Notes: a model not told the origin generated them from the sequence alone. Positions 33,636 through 46,515 are shown, counted from the stretch's first letter. The stretch is 64,000 bases of DNA from Candidula unifasciata (GCA_905116865.2 CAJHNH020002077.1:48501-112500), one strand, 5' to 3'. Program-made: numbers and translations.

Positions 33636-35197
33636 GTGATGAAAGAAGAGCATCCTACATACCTTGGAGTCACACTTGAACGGCAGCTCAGCCTCAAGAA
33701 CCATATTGAAAACGTAAGGAATAAGGCATTGAGGCGGTTACAGTTATTAAAGAGACTTGCAGGTACATCATGGGGATCAGACAAGGAAACTCTGAGGGGC
33801 TTATATCTAGGATATGTTCGCTCTGTGATAGAGTACAACAACTCACTGCTTACAACCTGCTCCAAAACTAACCTAGAGACTCTTGACAGAGTACAAAATA
33901 ATGCCCTCCGATTAATCTGCGGAGCTATGCAGTCTACACCAACTGCTGCATGTGAAATCCATACAAATGTGGAACCCCTCGGGTTGCGGAGAGAAAAAGC
34001 CACTTTAGAAATTTATGAAAGAAGCGTTAGAAAGAATCGTAACCATCCTAATAGACACCTTGTAGAAAACTCGGAATACAAACAAAGAATAAAGCACAAA
34101 TCGGTTTTACACTGTGTAAATGAAATTCAGGACAGATACCACCTCCCAGAAAGACGTCAAGGAATTCAGAATGTTGCAATAAACCTACCACCACATGCTC
34201 GCTTTAAAGCTCCAGAAGTCCAAACTAAATTGGTAGGCGAGGAAACCAAACAGTCCGACACAATCGCTCTTATGAACTCATCACTAAAGACCGTTGATTC
34301 TTACCCCCAAGAATGGATACATGTTTATTCTGGTGGATCAGCATTTAAAGCTACCATTAAAGCAGGTTATGGAATCTACATAGGTTATCCCAATGGATCT
34401 GTTGAAGAGATTTTTGATGCATGCAGGGAATTCTGCTCAAATTATGAAGCTGAAATAATTGCACTGGAAACAGCAGTATACCACCTAAAGATTGTAATAG
34501 ATGTTTACCCTTCTTCTTCTTCTTCTTCTTCTTCACTTCCTCTTTTACCGCTGTGGGTGTCGAGGGAGATATAAGGTTCTGTTTCTAGCTCTTCTGGCTG
34601 CCTCGACCATAGGCACATCGTGCTGTTGTAGAGTTTCTCTGATGTTATCCTTCCATCTTGTTTTTGGTCTACCCCGTGCTCTACGTCATTCTCTTCCCAT
34701 GTATGCTTTGTATGGTATGGTGTCACAAGGCATTCTCTCTAAGTGGGCAAACCATTTTACTTGCTGTCTTTGTATGTAATCCAGAATTGGTTCTGTGCCA
34801 ACTTGTTCTCTTATGATCTCATTTCTGATCTTATCTCTTATGGTCACTCCTACAGCCCTTCTCAGACATCTCATTTCTGTGGTTACTAATTTTCTTTTAT
34901 GGTTTGTTGTGAGTGACCATGTCTGGCACTGGTAGCACAGAGTTGGAATAAATATGCTTTGAATAAGATGTCTCTTTGTGCTGACTGGGATTGTCTTATG
35001 CTGTAAGAGGGGGGCTAGCTGTCCCAATACTTGGTTTGCTTTACGTTTACCCTTCAAAGGCCCAAAATATTGTCATCTTCACAGATTCAATGTCTGCCCT
35101 TCAAGCTCTGGAGGGCAGTGAACGCTGCATATCAACTGTCAATGATAATCTCGTTGACTACTGCACTGACAGCGTCACAATTATGCCATCGATGTAA
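33636..35197 (+). pseudogene. RT thumb and RNase H domain, interrupted by an insertion
   Basis: Frame 33636-34502 covers the RT C-terminus (PTYLGVTLERQLSLKNHIE, then GYVRSVIEYNN) and the start of RNase H. The first catalytic Asp is lost (VYSGGSA instead of YTDGS), while the Glu in NYEAEIIALE is kept. After the insertion, VYPSKAQN and then IFTDSMSALQAL (third catalytic Asp) continue in the same frame, to a stop at 35197. The insertion can be removed conceptually at the duplicated 10-bp target site without a frame change. Confidence 0.85.
34513..35044 (-). mobile_element. RTE-like LINE 3' end nested inside the older LINE
   Basis: The 10-bp target-site duplication GTTTACCCTT flanks it (34503-34512 and 35045-35054). 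On the minus strand it encodes KANQVLGQLAPLLQHKTIPV, YQCQTWSLTTNHKRKLV, EMRCLRRAVGVTIRDKIRNE and QQVKWFAHLERMP, and ends in a (GAA)n tail at 34513-34535. It is strongly 5'-truncated and has one frameshift near 34690. Same family as 15177-15541. Confidence 0.9.
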
Positions 35198-35344
35198 CAT
35201 TACATAACTAAATGTTTATACCTAATATAATTTACCAGGTATAAATTATGACGTACATTAAATGTGTATGTGTAAAAAACACGTAAATGGTTTGTCCAGA
35301 TAAAAATCACAGACCATGTAATATAATATATACTAGATATGTAT

Positions 35345-36360
35345 ATAATACTATACTTTGAAAAGATGATCATTGTTGTATATATGTATACTTTGAAAAG
35401 ATGATCATTGTTGTATAGATGTATACTTTGAAAAGATGATCATTGTTGTATAGATGTATACTTTGAAAAGATGATCATTGTTGTATAGATGTATACTTTG
35501 AAAAGATGATCATTGTTGTATAGATGTATACTTTGAAAAGATGATCATTGTTGTATAGATGTATACTTTGAAAAGATGATCATTGTTGTATAGATGTATA
35601 CTTTGAAAAGATGATCATTGTTGTATAGATGTATACTTTGAAAAGATGATCATTGTTGTATATATGTATACTTTGAAAAGATGATCATTATTGTATATAT
35701 GTATACTTTGAAAAGATGATCATTGTTGTATATATGTATACTTTGAAAAGATGATCATTGTTGTATATATGTATACTTTGAAAAGATGATCATTGTTGTA
35801 TATATGTATACTTTGAAAAGATGATCATTGTTGTATATATGTATACTTTGAAAAGATGATCATTGTTGTATATATGTATACTTTGAAAAGATGATCATTG
35901 TTGTATATATGTATACTTTGAAAAGATGATCATTGTTGTATATATGTATACTTTGAAAAGATGATCATTGTTGTATATATGTATACTTTGAAAAGATGAT
36001 CATTGTTGTATATATGTATACTTTGAAAAGATGATCATTGTTGTATATATGTATACTTTGAAAGATGATCATTGTTGTATATATGTATACTTTGAAAAGA
36101 TGATCATTGTTGTATATATGTATACTTTGAAAAGATGATCATTGTTGTATATATGTATACTTTGAAAAGATGATCATTGTTGTATATATGTATACTTTGA
36201 AAAGATTATCATTGTTGTATATATGTATACTTTGAAAAGATTATCATTGTTGTATATATGTATACTTTGAAAAGATGATCATTGTTGTATATATGTATAC
36301 TTTGAAAAGATGATCATTGTTGTATATATGTATACTTTGAAAAGATGATCATTGTTGTGT
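35345..36360. repeat. 35-bp minisatellite
   Basis: About 29 nearly identical copies (GATGATCATTGTTGTATATA plus TGTATACTTTGAAAA). A sub-block of units with TATAGATG lies on the left, TATATATG on the right. Very low divergence suggests recent homogenisation. Confidence 0.96.
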
Positions 36361-36528
36361 ATATATATATATGTGTGTGTGTGTGTTTGCGTGCATGTGT
36401 GTACTTGGGTGTGTGTGCTTATGCATACATAAAAAAGCTCTAAAGTCCAAACAAAACAATTGTTTGTTGATAGGGGTCTATCCTAAACTTTGGAGTGTTT
36501 CTTCTGTCTCCCACATATCACACACACA

Positions 36529-36559
<31 letters not shown>

Positions 36560-36568
36560 CCCCACACA

Positions 36569-36574
36569 TTTATT
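36569..36574 (-). terminator. poly(A) signal of gene 2
   Basis: AATAAA on the minus strand, only 6 nt past the TAA stop of the terminal exon. It is followed by a CA/CCCCA-rich tract (36521-36568). Confidence 0.6.
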
Positions 36575-36580
36575 GATCAT

Positions 36581-36714
36581 TTATGCCTGTCCTAGATTCT
36601 GGCGTCTGATTCTTCCCAGGAAGTGAGTCAGAAGACGCATGCGCTGAGACCTGTCAGCTGAATGCTGGGAGTTCCGGATGTTGCCCAGTAAATTTCGGAG
36701 CATGCGCTGACTTT
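36581..36714 (-). CDS. gene 2 terminal exon (charged C-terminal tail)
   Basis: The acceptor is CGTATTTCTCACAG|AA, entering in phase 1. The G left by the preceding exon plus AA makes Glu. It encodes 43 residues rich in Arg, Leu and Gln, beginning SQRMLRNLLGNIRNS, with RRQNLGQA just before the TAA stop. It is an amphipathic, basic tail with no cysteine. Support comes from exact phase fit with 41917-41789, a good acceptor and an adjacent poly(A) signal. No homologue is recognised. Confidence 0.55.
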
Positions 36715-36754
36715 CTGTGAGAAATACGAAAAATACAAATTCAACAGTTAGCTG

Positions 36755-37395
36755 CTGCTATCGTGTACATGATTAGACAAAACAAGGCTAGGATTGACAG
36801 GCTGTCTGTGGCTCTCCTGGGCAGCTGTACATGATCAGACAAAACAAGGCTAGGACTGACTGGCTGTCTGTGGCTCTCCTGGGCAGCTGTACATGATCAG
36901 ACAAAACAACGCTAGGATTGACAGGCTGTCTGTGGCTCTCCTGGGCAGCTGTACATGATCAGACAAAACAACGCTAGGACTGACTGGCTGTCTGTGGCTC
37001 TCCTGGGCAGCTGTACATGATCAGACAAAACAACGGTAGGATTGACAGGCTGTCTGTGCGTCTCCTGGGCAGCTGTACATGATCAGACAAAACAATGCAA
37101 GGATTGACAGGCTGTCTGTGGCTCTCCTGGGCAGCTGTACATGATCAGACAAAACAACGCTAGGACTGACTGGCTGTCTGTGGCTCTCCTGGGCAGCTGT
37201 ACATGATCAGACAAAACAACGCTAGGACTGACTGGCTGTCTGTGGCTCTCCTGGGCAGCTGTACATGATCAGACAAAACAACGCTAGGATTGACAGGCTG
37301 TCTGTGCGTCTCCTAGGCAGCTGTACATGATCAGACAAAACAAGGCTAGGACTGACTAGCTGTCTGTGGCTCTCCTAGGCAGCTGTACAGTCAGT
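36755..37395. repeat. 62-bp minisatellite
   Basis: About ten copies (cores TACATGATCAGACAAAACAA and CTGTGGCTCTCCTGGGCAGC). Gene 2 intron. Confidence 0.95.
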
Positions 37396-37649
37396 CGGTC
37401 ATTGTCCCTCAACAGTCAAAGCTCCATACCATTGTGAAAATCTATGCAAAGTGGTCAGCTGCCACACCGCTTGAAGCCAAATGGAACCTGGTTTTTAGGT
37501 CCGCGCCGGGTACGCGTCTTGCAGGTCATCGTTTCCTCAATCCTTTGTTTCTCATTTTGGTACCTGTTTGATGATTCTCTATACGATGTGACCAATATAT
37601 TGCCATTTTGTATACCTGATCACAGAGCAGTCTTTCCAGACATCCCTCT

Positions 37650-38440
37650 TATTTCTCTCTTCTTTTTGGAACTCCTCGAGTTGAATCGATGACAGCTTAT
37701 CTGAAACTTTCTGGAACTCCTCCAGTTTAATCGATGACAGCACATCTAAAACTTTCTGGAACTCCCCCAGTTTAATCGATGACAGCACATCTAAAACTTT
37801 CTGGAACTCCCCCAATTGAATCGATGACAGCACATCTAAAACTTTCTGAAAAAATCCCCAGTTCATTCAACAAAAGCACATCTGAAACTTTCTGAAAAAA
37901 TCCCCAGTTCAATCAACAAAAGCACATCTAAAACTTTCTGAAAAATTCCCCAGTTCAATCAACAAAAGCACATCTAAAACTTTCTGAAAAAATCTCCAGT
38001 TCAATCAACAAAAGCACATCTGAAACTTTCTGAAAAAATCCCCAGTTCAATCAACAAAAGCACATCTAAAACTTTCTGAAAAAATCTCCAGTTCAATCAA
38101 CAAAAGCACATCTGAAACTTTCTGAAAAAATCCCCAGTTCAATCAACAAAAGCACATCTAAAACTTTCTGAAAAAATCTCCAGTTCAATCAACAAAAGCA
38201 CATCTGAAATTTTCTGAAAAAATCTCCAGTTCAATCAACAAAAGCACATTTAAAACTTTCTGAAAAAATCTCCAGTTCAATCAACAAAAGCACATCTAAA
38301 ACTTTCTGAAAAAAATCCCCAGTTCAATCAACAAAAGCACATCTAAAACTTTCTGAAAAAATCCCCAGTTCAATCAACAAAAGCACATCTAAAACTTTCT
38401 GAAAAAATCCCCAGTTCAATCAACAAAAGCACATCTTTGG
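37650..38440. repeat. ~47-bp minisatellite, two subfamilies
   Basis: About 16 units share GCACATCTAAAACTTTCTG. The left four have GGAACTCCCCCAG and ATCGATGACA. The others have AAAAAATCCCCAG and CAATCAACAAAA. Confidence 0.93.
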
Positions 38441-38454
38441 CGTTGATGTCCTAG

Positions 38455-41400
38455 TGTGTGTATTATGTACAAATGACAAACGTGGTCTAAATGACAGTGT
38501 GAGTTTAATGTACATATGGCATATGTCGTATGAATGACATAGTGAGTTTAATGTACATATGACATGTCGTATCAATGTCATAGTGTGAGTTTAATGTACA
38601 TATGGCATATGTCGTAGCAATGTCATAGTGTGAGTATAATGTACATATGGCATATGTCGTATGAATGTCATAGTGTGAGTTTAATGTACACATGGCATAT
38701 GTCGTATCAATGTCATAGTGTGAGTTTAATGTACACATGGCATATGTCGTATCAATGTCATAGTGTGAGTTTAATGTACACATGGCATATGTCGTATCAA
38801 TGTCATAGTGTGAGTTTAATGTACATATGGCATATGTCGTATGAATGACATAGTGTGAGTTTAATGTACATATGACATATGTCGTATGAATGACAGTGTG
38901 AGTTTAATGTACATATGGCATATGTCGTATGAATGACATAGTGTGAGTTTAATGTACATATGGCATATGTCGTATCAATGTCATAGTGTGAGTTTAATGT
39001 ACATATAGCATATGTCGCATGAATGACATAGTGTGAGTTTAATGTACATATGACAAAGGTGGTCTAAATGACAGTGTGAGTTTAATGTACACATGACAAA
39101 GGTGGTCTAAATGTCAGTGTGAGTTTAATGTACATATGGCATATGTCGTATGAATGACATAGTGTGAGTTTAATGTACATATGGCATATGTCGTATCAAT
39201 GTCATAGTGTGAGTTTAATGTACACATGGCATATATCGTATCAATGACATAGTGTGAGTATAATGTACACATGGCATATGTCGTATCAATGTCATAGTGT
39301 GAGTTTAATGTACACATGGCATATGTCGTATCAATGTCATAGTGTGAGTTTAATGTACACATGGCATATGTCTTATCAATGTCATAGTGTGAGTTTAATG
39401 TACATATGGCATATGTCGTATCAATGTCATAGTGTGAGTTTAATGTACATATGGCATATGTCGTATCAATGTCATAGTGTGAGTATAGTGTATACATGAC
39501 ATAGGTATTCTAAATGACATAGTGTGAGTATAATGTACAAATGATGTCTGTGGTCTGAACGTCTTTGTGCAAGTACAATGTTCAAATGACATCTGTGGTC
39601 AAAATGTACTATTTTATGCATAATGTACACATGCCATCAGTAGTCTGAATGTCCTAGTGTGAGTATAATGTACACATGACAGCTATATTCTAAATATCCC
39701 AGTGGGAGTATAATTTACACATAACATCTATAGTCTAAATATCCTAGTGGGAGTATAATGTACACATAACATCTATAGTCTAAATATCCTAGTGGGAGTA
39801 TAATGTACACATGACAGCTATAGTCTAAATATCCTAGTGGGAGTATAATGTACACATGGCATCTATAGTCTAAATATCCAAGTGGGAGTATGACGTACAT
39901 CATCTATAGTCTAAATATCCTAGTGGGAGTATAATGTACACATGCCATCTATAGTCTAAATATCCTAGTGGGAGTATAATGTACACATGACAGCTATAGT
40001 CTAAATATCCTAGTGGGAGTATAATGTACACATGGCATCTATAGTCTAAATATCCTAGTGGGAGTATAATGTACATCATCTATAGTCTAAATATCATAGT
40101 GGGAGTATAATTTACACATGTCATCTATACTCTAAATATTCTAGTGGGAGTATAATTTACACATGCCATCTATAGTCTAAATATCATAGTGGGAGTATAA
40201 TTTACACATGTCATCTATACTCTAAATATCCTAGTGGGACTATAATTTACACATGTCATCTATAGTCTAAATATCTTAGTGTAAGTATAATGTACACATG
40301 ACAGCTATACTCTAAATATCCTAGTGGGAGTATAATTTACACATGACAGCTAAAGTCTAAATATCCTAGTGGGAGTATGATGTACAAATGACAGCTATAG
40401 TCTAAATATCCCAGTGTGAGTATAAAGTACACATGGCATCTATAGTCTAAATATCCTAGGAGTATAATGTACACATGACATCTATAGTATAAATATCCTA
40501 GTGGGAGTTGTACACATGACATCTAAAGTCTAAATATCCTAGTGGGAGTATAATGTACAAATGACATCTATAGTATAAATATCCTAGTGGAAGTATAATG
40601 TACACATGCCATCTATAGTATAAATATCCCAGTTGGAGTATAATTTACACATGGCATCTATAGTCTGCGGCGTCCGTGGCTTAGGCGTTGCGAGTCCGAC
40701 TCGTAATCCAGCGTACCGCGGTCAAAACCAACTGCTGGCTGCGTGGATTTTTATCATGGTATGAGGCGTTGCAAGTTGACCCAACCTAAAATGGGTACCA
40801 GGATGGGCTGTCCTGGGAAAGTAAAGACAGCCGGGTGTCGTAATGCTGATCACATTACCCACCGAGTGCTGATGATCTGTAAAAATATGGGCGCTTTTCC
40901 CATATGCTTGATATGCCTAAAGGCGTGGAAAGAAATCTATAGTCTAAATATCCTAGTGGGAGTATAATTTACACATGACATCTCTAAATATCCTAGTTGG
41001 AGTATAATTTACACGTAACATCTATAGTCTAAATATCCTAGCGTGAGTATAATGTACACATGACATCTATAGTCTAAATATCCTAGTGTGAGTATAATGT
41101 ACACTTGACAGCTATAGTCTAAATATCCTAGTGTGAGTATAATGTACACATGACATCTATAGTCTAAATATCCTAGTGTGAGTATAATGTACACATGACA
41201 GCTATAGTCTAAATATCCTAGCGTGAGTATAATGTACACATGACATCTATAGTCTAAATATCCTAGTGTGAGTATAATGTACACATGACATCTATAGTCT
41301 AAATATCCTAGTGTGAGTATAATGTACACATGACATCTATAGTCTAAATATCCTAGTGGGAGTATAATGTACACATGACATCTATAGTCTAAATATCCTA

Positions 41401-41540
41401 GTGGGAGTATAATGTACACATGACATCTATAGTCTAAATATCCTAGTGGGAGTATGATGTACACATGACATCTATAGTCTAAATATCTTGGAGCAAAAGT
41501 ACACATGACATCTCTGCTTTGGACATCCTAGTATTAGTAT
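38455..41540. repeat. 45-bp minisatellite, two adjoining subfamilies
   Basis: The left half (to ~39530) has GAGTTTAATGTACATATGGC and CATATGTCGTATCAATG. The right half has GGGAGTATAATGTACACATG and CATCTATAGTCTAAATATCC. Both are 45 bp with a common TAGTGTGAGTATAATGTACA core, so they descend from one array. A SINE interrupts it at 40667. Confidence 0.95.
40667..40934 (+). mobile_element. complete tRNA-derived SINE inserted in the 45-bp array
   Basis: This 268-bp element starts GCGGCGTCCGTGGCTTAGGC, with A-box TGGCTTAGGCG at about 40677. It has a B-box-like CGGTCAAAACC at 40719. The body ends with an AAGGCGTGGAAAGAA tail. An 11-bp direct repeat, ATCTATAGTCT, flanks it (40656-40666, 40935-40945); this sequence also occurs in the array, so it is the array's own target site duplicated. 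The 3' third is shared with 447-543. Confidence 0.85.
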
Positions 41541-41589
41541 AATGTGCAAATGACATCTCTAGTCAAAGACTCGGTGCTTATTCCTCACG

Positions 41590-41788
41590 CATAAGTAGTC
41601 ACCAGTCACTCATCAGTCACTCCTCACTCACTTACCGGTCACGCCCATTAACCACTAACTCATCAGTCATTCACACATCACTCACTCATCAGTCACTCCT
41701 CACTCACTTACCGGTCACGCCCATTACCCATCTCACTCATCAGTCATTCACACATCACTCACTCATCAGTCACTCCTCACTCACTTAC
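41590..41788. repeat. short repeat carrying copies of the neighbouring splice donor
   Basis: About 2.5 units of roughly 80 bp. On the minus strand the real donor at 41788 (GCG|GTAAGTGAGTGAGG) recurs twice as CCG|GTAAGTGAGTGAGG near 41635 and 41713, followed by AGTGACTGATGAG each time. Confidence 0.85.
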
Positions 41789-41917
41789 CGCTAACTGTTC
41801 TGAAATTGTCTCGGTTGTCTGCCCTTGATCCTCCATTTAGGCTCCAACCATAGTCACGTGACATGACCTCATCTGATGGAGTGTAGCACAATATATATTT
41901 AGTGCGTTCCAGAAGTT
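41789..41917 (-). CDS. gene 2 penultimate exon
   Basis: The acceptor is AAGTCGGCAG|AA (weak pyrimidine tract; an in-frame TGA just upstream excludes the nearer TTGCAG). The donor is GCG|GTAAGT, excellent. It is a phase 1-1 exon of 129 nt. It reads LLERTKYILCYTPSDEVMSR, then WSLNGGSRADNRD and FRTVS, polar and charged with one Cys. No domain is recognised. It is the only frame open across the interval, and it joins both neighbours in phase. Confidence 0.55.
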
Positions 41918-41929
41918 CTGCCGACTTTC

Positions 41930-42545
41930 AGAAGTCTGCAACTCAGTAACCGTTCAGTGTCAATTGTGGACATTTGGCATGTAACTTAGTAACCGTTCAG
42001 TGTCATTTGTGGACATTTGGCATGTAACTCAGTAACCGTTCAGTGTCAATTGTAGACATTGGGCATGTAACTCAGTAACCGTTCAGAGTCAGTTGTGGAC
42101 ATTTGGCATGTAACTCAGTAACCGTTCAGTGTCAATTGTGGACATTTGGCATGCAACTCAGTAACCGTTCAGTGTCAATTGTGGACATTTGGCATGTAAC
42201 TCAGTAACCGTTCAGTGTCAATTGTGGACATTTGACATGTAACTCAGTAACCGTTCAGTGTCAATTGTAGACATTGGGCATGTAACTCAGTAACCGTTCA
42301 GTGTCAGTTGTGGACATTTGGCATGTAACTCAGTAACCGTTCAGTGTTAGTTGTAGACATTTGGCATATAACTCAGTAACCGTTCAGTGTTAGTTGTGGA
42401 CATTTGGCATGTAACTCAGTAACCGTTCAGTGTCAATTGTGGACATTTGGCATGTAGCTCAGTAACCGTTCAGTGTCAGTTGTGGACATTTGGCATGTAA
42501 CTCAGTAACCGTTCAGAGTCAGTTGTGGACATTTGACATGTAGCC
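41930..42545. repeat. 43-bp minisatellite
   Basis: About 14 copies (AACTCAGTAACCGTTCAGTG plus TGTGGACATTTGGCATGT). It begins within 20 bp of the exon's acceptor, so it replaces the normal branch-point region. Confidence 0.95.
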
Positions 42546-43355
42546 TGTTAATAATCATGACGTATGATTTTTTTTTTATGCAAACAAACATGTAGTTGTC
42601 CTGTTGCCCTGTTTGCTGTATATGATAAAACGCTCCAATTTGTTTCCCAGCTCATCTACCCACTTTCTCAGTTTAGTCTAGGTCAGAGGGTTGTCACGTT
42701 GTACTGTTTTCTTGGAAAAGAGTTTCTAGTGGTACCTAGGCTCAGGCTGTCGTTAGGGGGGTTTGGGTTAGGGCCAGTTCTACATGTTCCGGGGTCTTAA
42801 AAGCTGTGTTGTCAGTACAGAACACGCGACATCGGCGCTGATGTAGTTGGAGGCAATACAACGTGACACCCCTCTGACGAAAAACAATCTAAGAAAGTAG
42901 GAATTAATATTTAGCCATGTGTGTAGATGGGCCGGGAAAAGTAAAAAGGACCGAACAAACAAACCTATTCAAAGCTAACAGTCGACATGCTTACAGCAAC
43001 TTGAAAAACAAAAATTGAGTAAAAGGAACGTTTCAAAACATCAAAATTGCATGTGGTTTATGGACGTTTCACTCTCAGATGGTCATCTCTGGAATAAGTC
43101 CCCAGTGAACTGCAGATTTTTCATTGCCTGGGAAATAGGCTGTTAAATAATCACCATGCATGGCTGCACATGTCAACTGATTTCCAAACAAAGTGCACTA
43201 ATTTGTCAATTACTGTCTTCTTTTTTTTTTTTTTTTTTTTTTAGAGATACCGAATTTATTAGTCAGACAAAGTCCAAAGATCACTGTATATCAAACACGA
43301 TAAACTGAAAGTCCTATATGGCTTTAAAGCCGAGAGAAAGAGGGAACCAATACAT
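42546..43355. other. unique intronic sequence
   Basis: It contains T-runs (42568, 43220-43242) and a single GGGTTAGGG that is not a telomeric array. No exon is recognised. Confidence 0.5.
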
Positions 43356-43905
<550 letters not shown>

Positions 43906-43949
43906 CCAAGAACCTCACTAGGCTATGTCAGTAACCACCTCATTATATG

Positions 43950-44775
43950 TAACCACGTGATCGTCAATATTTGACCACATCATCACCAACATGTGACCAC
44001 ATCATCACCAACATGTGACCACATCATCACCAACATGTGACCACGTCATCACCAACATGTGACCACGTCATCACCAACATATGACCACATCATCACCAAC
44101 ATATGACCACATCATCACCAACATGTGACCACATCATCACCAACATGTGACCACATCATCACCAACATGTGACCACATCATCACCAACATGTGACCACAT
44201 CATCACCAACAAATGACCACATCATCACCAACAAATGACCACATCATCACCAACATATGACCACATCATCACCAACATATGACCACATCATCACCAACAT
44301 GTGCCACATCATCACCAACATGTGACCACATCATCACCAACATGTGACCACATCATCACCAACATGTGACCACATCATCACCAACATATGGCCACATCAT
44401 CATAACAGATGACCACATCATCACCAACAGATGACCACATCATCACCAACAGATGACCACATCATCACCAACAGATGACCACATCATCACCAACATATGA
44501 CCACATCATCACCAACATATGACCACATCATCACCAACATGTGACCACATCATCACCAACATGTGACCACATCATCACCAACATGTGACCACATCATCAC
44601 CAACATGTGACCACATCATCACCAACATGTGACCACATCATCACCAACATGTGACCACATCATCACCAACATATGACCACATCATCACCAACATATGACC
44701 ACATCATCATCAACTTGTAACCACCTCATTATCCACATATGACCACGTAATCACCAATCTGTGACTATGTCATAA
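43950..44775. repeat. 22-bp minisatellite
   Basis: About 36 copies of a unit containing TGACCACATCATCACCAACA, varying at GTG/ATA/AAA/CAG before ACC. Confidence 0.96.
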
Positions 44776-44894
44776 CATACATGTATGCTATGACGTGATC
44801 ACATGTTCCTAATATGTCACAGATCATAATACAACAATGTTGTATGTTTGCATGTGCATGTGCTGTGTATGGAATCTCTTGATTTTATTTAGTC

Positions 44895-45660
44895 CCACTT
44901 GAGTCTATACTGATGGGCACCACAGAGGAAAGTTGAGTCTGTACAGATGGGCACACATAGAGGAAAGTTGAGTCTATACAGATGGGCACACACAGTGGAG
45001 AGTTGAGTCTATACAGATGGGCACACATAGAGGAAAGTTGAGTCTATACAGATGGGCACACATAGAGAAAAGTTGAGTCTATACAGATGGGCACACATTT
45101 TGGGAAGCTGAGTCTATACAGATGGGCACACATAGAGGAAAGTTGAGTCTATACAGATGGGCACACATAGAGGAAAGTTGAGTCTATACAGATGGGCACA
45201 CGTAGAGGAAAGTTGAGTCTATACAGATGGGCACACATAGAGGAAAGTTGAGTCTGTACAGAAGGGCACACATAGAGGAAAGTTGAGTCTATACAGATGG
45301 GCACACACAGTGGAGAGTTGAGTCTATACAGATGGGCACACATAGAGGAAAGTTGAGTCTATACAGATGGGCACACATAGAGGAAAGTTGAGTCTATACA
45401 GATGGGCACACATTTTGGGAAGCTGAGTCTATACAGATGGGCACACATAGAGGAAAGTTGAGTCTGTACAGATGGGCACACATAGAGGAAAGTTGAGTCT
45501 ATACAGATGGGCACACACAGTGGAGAGTTGAGTCTATACAGATGGGCACACATAGAGGAAAGTTGAGTCTATACAGATGGGCGCACACAGAGGAAAGTTG
45601 AGTCTATACAGATGGGCACACACAGAGAAAAGTTGAGTCTATACAGATGGGCACACATAA
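44895..45660. repeat. 35-bp minisatellite
   Basis: About 22 copies (AGTCTATACAGATGGGCACA plus CATAGAGGAAAGTTG). Variant units with TTTTGGGAAGC and CAGTGGAGAG recur in the same order, as if a block was duplicated. Confidence 0.95.
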
Positions 45661-45742
45661 AGGGAAGGGTTGATTTTCACGGAAACAGAACCATACAATT
45701 TCAGAGAGACTGGGAACAAAGCGAGCGTTGAGTGAAGTGATT

Positions 45743-45746
<4 letters not shown>

Positions 45747-45789
<43 letters not shown>
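45747..45789. repeat. (CA)n microsatellite
   Basis: About 21 CA dinucleotides just beyond the possible donors of the next exon. Confidence 0.97.
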
Positions 45790-45794
<5 letters not shown>

Positions 45795-45948
45795 AGACGT
45801 ACGTTACCACTGGGGAGAGAGGAGTGTACTTGAAAAACGGGTGATAATGTGTTTGAGATCCCTTGCAGACACACTTTCCTGTGAAGACGACGACAGATTG
45901 ATTGACCCATACTGTTGTATGAACAGAAGTGAAACTGAAAGAACAGAC

Positions 45949-46293
45949 CTGATTCTGCACTTTCCTGGCTCTCTGACCCAAGCTGTCTTCTCCACAAAAC
46001 GGGTGGATCGTTTTGGGCTGTCTGATCCTCCAACCCACCCCGAGAATTTCTTTCAGGGGAGATAACTTGCTTTCTCCACCAGGCCGAGTTGTGGCGTGAC
46101 GTCACGTCCGCAGTTTTGCTGGAGTTTCTTATTGGCTGCTGAGTCAAAATGGTGGTTGTTGTTTCCATGGTTACTGGCAGTGTAAAGAAAAGCTCCGCGC
46201 ACGTTTGGCAGCAGTTTTCCCGCGCATAATCGGGGTCATAGGTCAGGCACTGGTCTTTCACACACAACTGGAACTGGTCGCCGTACTCACAGC
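45949..46293 (-). CDS. gene 2 exon: second six-Cys PLAC/ShKT-like module plus Ser/Thr-rich linker
   Basis: The acceptor is TTATGACAG|GC, entering in phase 1. It encodes GCEYGDQFQLC, then CLTYDPDYARENCCQTC, six cysteines in a CxxGD...C...C...CCxxC pattern. A Thr/Ser-rich stretch (METTTTILTQQ) and a charged region ending SESQESAES follow. The donor is taken as CAG|GTCTGT at 45948. An alternative in the same phase is GTG|GTAACG at 45807, which would add 47 residues. The module resembles the PLAC domains at the C-terminus of ADAMTS-type proteases and also ShKT folds. I cannot separate these by eye. Confidence 0.62.
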
Positions 46294-46349
46294 CTGTCAT
46301 AACATACCTCCGTAAGTACAGGGCAACAATATTAACATAACACATCAAT

Positions 46350-46515
46350 AAATACTTGGTCACAACATCAACATAACATGAATTAATAAATACTTGGCCA
46401 CAACATCAACATAACATGAATTAATAAATACTTGGCCACAACATCAACATAACATGAATTAATACATACTTGGCCACAACATCAACATAACATGAATCAA
46501 TAAATACTTGGCCAC
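46350..46515. repeat. 38-bp minisatellite, four to five copies
   Basis: Units carry AATAAATACTTGGCCACAAC and ATCAACATAACATGA. Confidence 0.93.

Larger units (their letters stand above)
31476..35197 (+). mobile_element. decayed RNase H-bearing non-LTR retrotransposon (I/Nimb-like)
   Basis: The order APE endonuclease, reverse transcriptase, RNase H matches I-group LINEs. All three domains carry stops, frameshifts or lost catalytic residues. The RNase H domain is split by a 532-bp RTE-like insertion (34513-35044) and resumes in frame afterwards. The RNase H then ends early (35197), so the 3' end is missing. It lies in the intergenic region between the two host genes. Confidence 0.88.

Noticed and set aside
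42755..42775. Telomere-like GGGTTAGGG
   Set aside because: A single occurrence, not an array. Expected by chance in 64 kb.
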